A DNA stretch of 7,399 bases. It comes from Sulfurimonas sp. GTDB lineage: Bacteria > Campylobacterota > Campylobacteria > Campylobacterales > Sulfurimonadaceae. Both the position numbers and the translations under genes were made by a program. The stretch is from the NCBI GenBank assembly GCA_027063585.1, contig JAMORM010000072.1:1-7399 (forward strand). The letters are read 5' to 3'. This document shows positions 6,509 through 7,399 of this stretch, in pieces. The notes under the pieces are model-generated. The model searched no databases and was not told where the DNA came from. It saw nothing but the letters and a program-made list of their open reading frames with translations. Positions within the stretch are counted from its first letter, which is position 1, and every line of letters begins with the position of its first letter.

Positions 6509-7255
6509 ATGAACAAAATCGTACTCTTAGCAATTTTAACAACTACAATACTCTCTGCAGAGTCAGGAAAACAACTCTTTAACAATTATTGTGCACATTG
6601 TCATACGAATGTACTTGGTATTAATGAATCAGGTGGGGAAATAACAAAGATTTATGCAGCACCTTATGCTAAAGATGTTGTAAAAAAATTAAAATCAGAA
6701 ACTGCAAATGAAGCAGAATTTACTTCTTTTATAAAAAGTTATATAAATAACCCTGACAAAAGAAAATCTGTTTATGGTAAAAAAGCCATTAAAGACTTTG
6801 GCCTGATGCCATCACTAAAAGGTACTATGAATGATGCTGAAATAGCCAAACTTTCACATTATTTATATACTACATACTCTTCAAAAAATAAAAAGCAAAT
6901 TACAACAAATAAAAAAATTATAAAGCATATAGATCCAAGAGAGAAAATTTTTGCAAAAAACTGTGCAAAATGTCACGCAACAATAATAGGAACAAATGAA
7001 TCAAATGGCGAGATAACACCTATATATACTGCACCATATGCAGAAAAAGTGATAAAAAAACTAAAAGCAGAAACAGCAAATAAAAAAGAATTTATTGCTT
7101 TCATAAAAAGCTACATAAACAACCCTGACAAAAGAAAATCTGTTTATGGTAAAAAAGCCATTAAAGACTTTGGTCTGATGCCATCACTAAAAGGCGCATT
7201 AACTGATAAAGAGATAAATGATTTAGCAGATTATCTTTATCAAAAATATAACTAA
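6509..7255 (+). CDS. Periplasmic diheme cytochrome c with tandem internal duplication
   Basis: A 248-residue exported c-type cytochrome. The signal peptide is MNKIVLLAILTTTILSA, with likely cleavage after Ala17. Two repeats offset by exactly 124 residues follow: CAHCH (28-32) and CAKCH (152-156) bind heme c, and GLMPSLKG (98-105 and 222-229) supplies a probable Met axial ligand in each (Met100, Met224). Repeats share NES.GEIT, APYA, KKLK.ETAN and the 32-residue block FIKSYINNPD...PSLKG, identical in both. A Lys-rich linker (about 125-145) joins them. Each repeat resembles the first heme domain of the divergent minus-strand cytochrome. AAGGG six nt before the ATG supports the start. It probably shuttles electrons in the periplasm; the partner is unknown. 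A lipoprotein gene follows 65 nt downstream on the same strand and may be co-transcribed. Confidence 0.9.
   Translation: MNKIVLLAILTTTILSAESGKQLFNNYCAHCHTNVLGINESGGEITKIYAAPYAKDVVKKLKSETANEAEFTSFIKSYINNPDKRKSVYGKKAIKDFGLMPSLKGTMNDAEIAKLSHYLYTTYSSKNKKQITTNKKIIKHIDPREKIFAKNCAKCHATIIGTNESNGEITPIYTAPYAEKVIKKLKAETANKKEFIAFIKSYINNPDKRKSVYGKKAIKDFGLMPSLKGALTDKEINDLADYLYQKYN
6728..6823 (+). repeat. Near-identical internal repeat, copy 1
   Basis: These 96 nt encode residues 74-105 of the cytochrome and match 7100-7195 at 90 positions. All six differences are synonymous third-position changes. A 53-nt run (6749-6801) is fully identical to 7121-7173. Confidence 0.9.
7100..7195 (+). repeat. Near-identical internal repeat, copy 2
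   Basis: The second copy of the 96-nt segment lies 372 nt (124 codons) after the first and encodes residues 198-229. The protein sequence is identical to copy 1, whereas the flanking parts of the two repeats have clearly diverged. Confidence 0.9.
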
Positions 7256-7276
7256 TTTATATTATCTGCTCCAAAA

Positions 7277-7302
7277 ATAACATCTACTTAAGTAGATGTT
7301 AT
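7277..7302. other. 26-bp perfect palindrome between the cytochrome and lipoprotein genes
   Basis: Arms ATAACATCTACTT and AAGTAGATGTTAT are exact reverse complements, giving an RNA hairpin of about 11 bp with a TTAA loop. On the plus strand no U-tract follows (AGCTAAGG), so it is not a standard terminator for the cytochrome mRNA. Read on the minus strand it is followed by TTTTTGG. It may be an mRNA-stabilising or partial-termination hairpin, or an operator for the lipoprotein gene. Confidence 0.6.
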
Positions 7303-7320
7303 AGCTAAGGTAACTCTCTT

Positions 7321-7399
7321 GTGAAACAATTTATATTTTTAATTTCTTTATTACTCTTTTTTAATGCATGTGATGACAAATCTACCGTAACCAAATATG
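7321..7399 (+). CDS. Lipoprotein, N-terminal fragment (runs off the right edge)
   Basis: An open frame from GTG at 7321 to the window end gives 26 codons: a Lys start, a hydrophobic segment FIFLISLLLFF (4-14) and a lipobox FNAC with Cys17, followed by DDKS. This is a typical bacterial lipoprotein signal. An Asp right after the Cys would be an inner-membrane retention signal in E. coli, but the rule may not hold here. TAAGG ends 10 nt before the GTG, a usable though slightly distant ribosome-binding site, and no in-frame ATG competes. It follows the tandem-repeat cytochrome by 65 nt with a palindrome between. The mature protein is not in view, so function is unknown; another exported redox protein would fit the context. 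Confidence 0.65.
   Translation, partial: MKQFIFLISLLLFFNACDDKSTVTKY

Overview
The window looks like chromosomal DNA from a low-GC, AT-biased member of the Campylobacterota, probably Sulfurimonas-like. This rests on three things: the character of AlaS and of the PAS-GGDEF protein, the linkage of alaS to maf (which I recall from Campylobacter and Helicobacter), and several c-type cytochromes among tightly packed genes. Genus placement is inference; no search was run. No RNA genes, insertion sequences, CRISPR arrays or prophage genes are visible. No gene-free stretch exceeds 300 bases.

Layout. (1) Bases 1-4412, minus strand: a conserved block read alaS -> four-helix membrane protein -> Maf-like nucleotide pyrophosphatase -> membrane-bound PAS-GGDEF diguanylate cyclase. 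The cyclase is cut by the window's left edge. Each junction overlaps (1, 11 and 4 nt), so this is one translationally coupled operon, with a Campylobacterota-type -10 box just ahead of alaS. (2) Bases 4551-6284, minus strand: a second compact operon, read NifX-like His-rich small protein -> diheme cytochrome c lipoprotein -> DUF134 DNA-binding protein -> single-domain TrmO/TsaA-like protein. Junctions are 10 nt, a 4-nt overlap and 0 nt. It is preceded by a textbook sigma-70 promoter (TTGACA, 17 nt, TATAAT) whose spacer holds a perfect 12-bp palindrome, which suggests a strong, repressible promoter. (3) Bases 6509-7399, plus strand, divergent: a periplasmic diheme cytochrome c made of two tandem ~124-residue repeats, then a 26-bp perfect palindrome and the start of a GTG-initiated lipoprotein gene cut by the right edge.

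How it fits together. The first operon combines housekeeping translation and nucleotide hygiene with a c-di-GMP signalling enzyme. The second and third units look like a regulated accessory redox module. The two cytochromes on either side of the divergent promoter region share one domain type. A DUF134 regulator and a NifX/NifB-type metal-cluster-binding domain are families that often occur together. The TrmO-like protein is the odd member. The most noteworthy points are the promoter with its embedded operator-like palindrome, the mixed gene content of the second operon, and the locally homogenised internal repeat in the plus-strand cytochrome.
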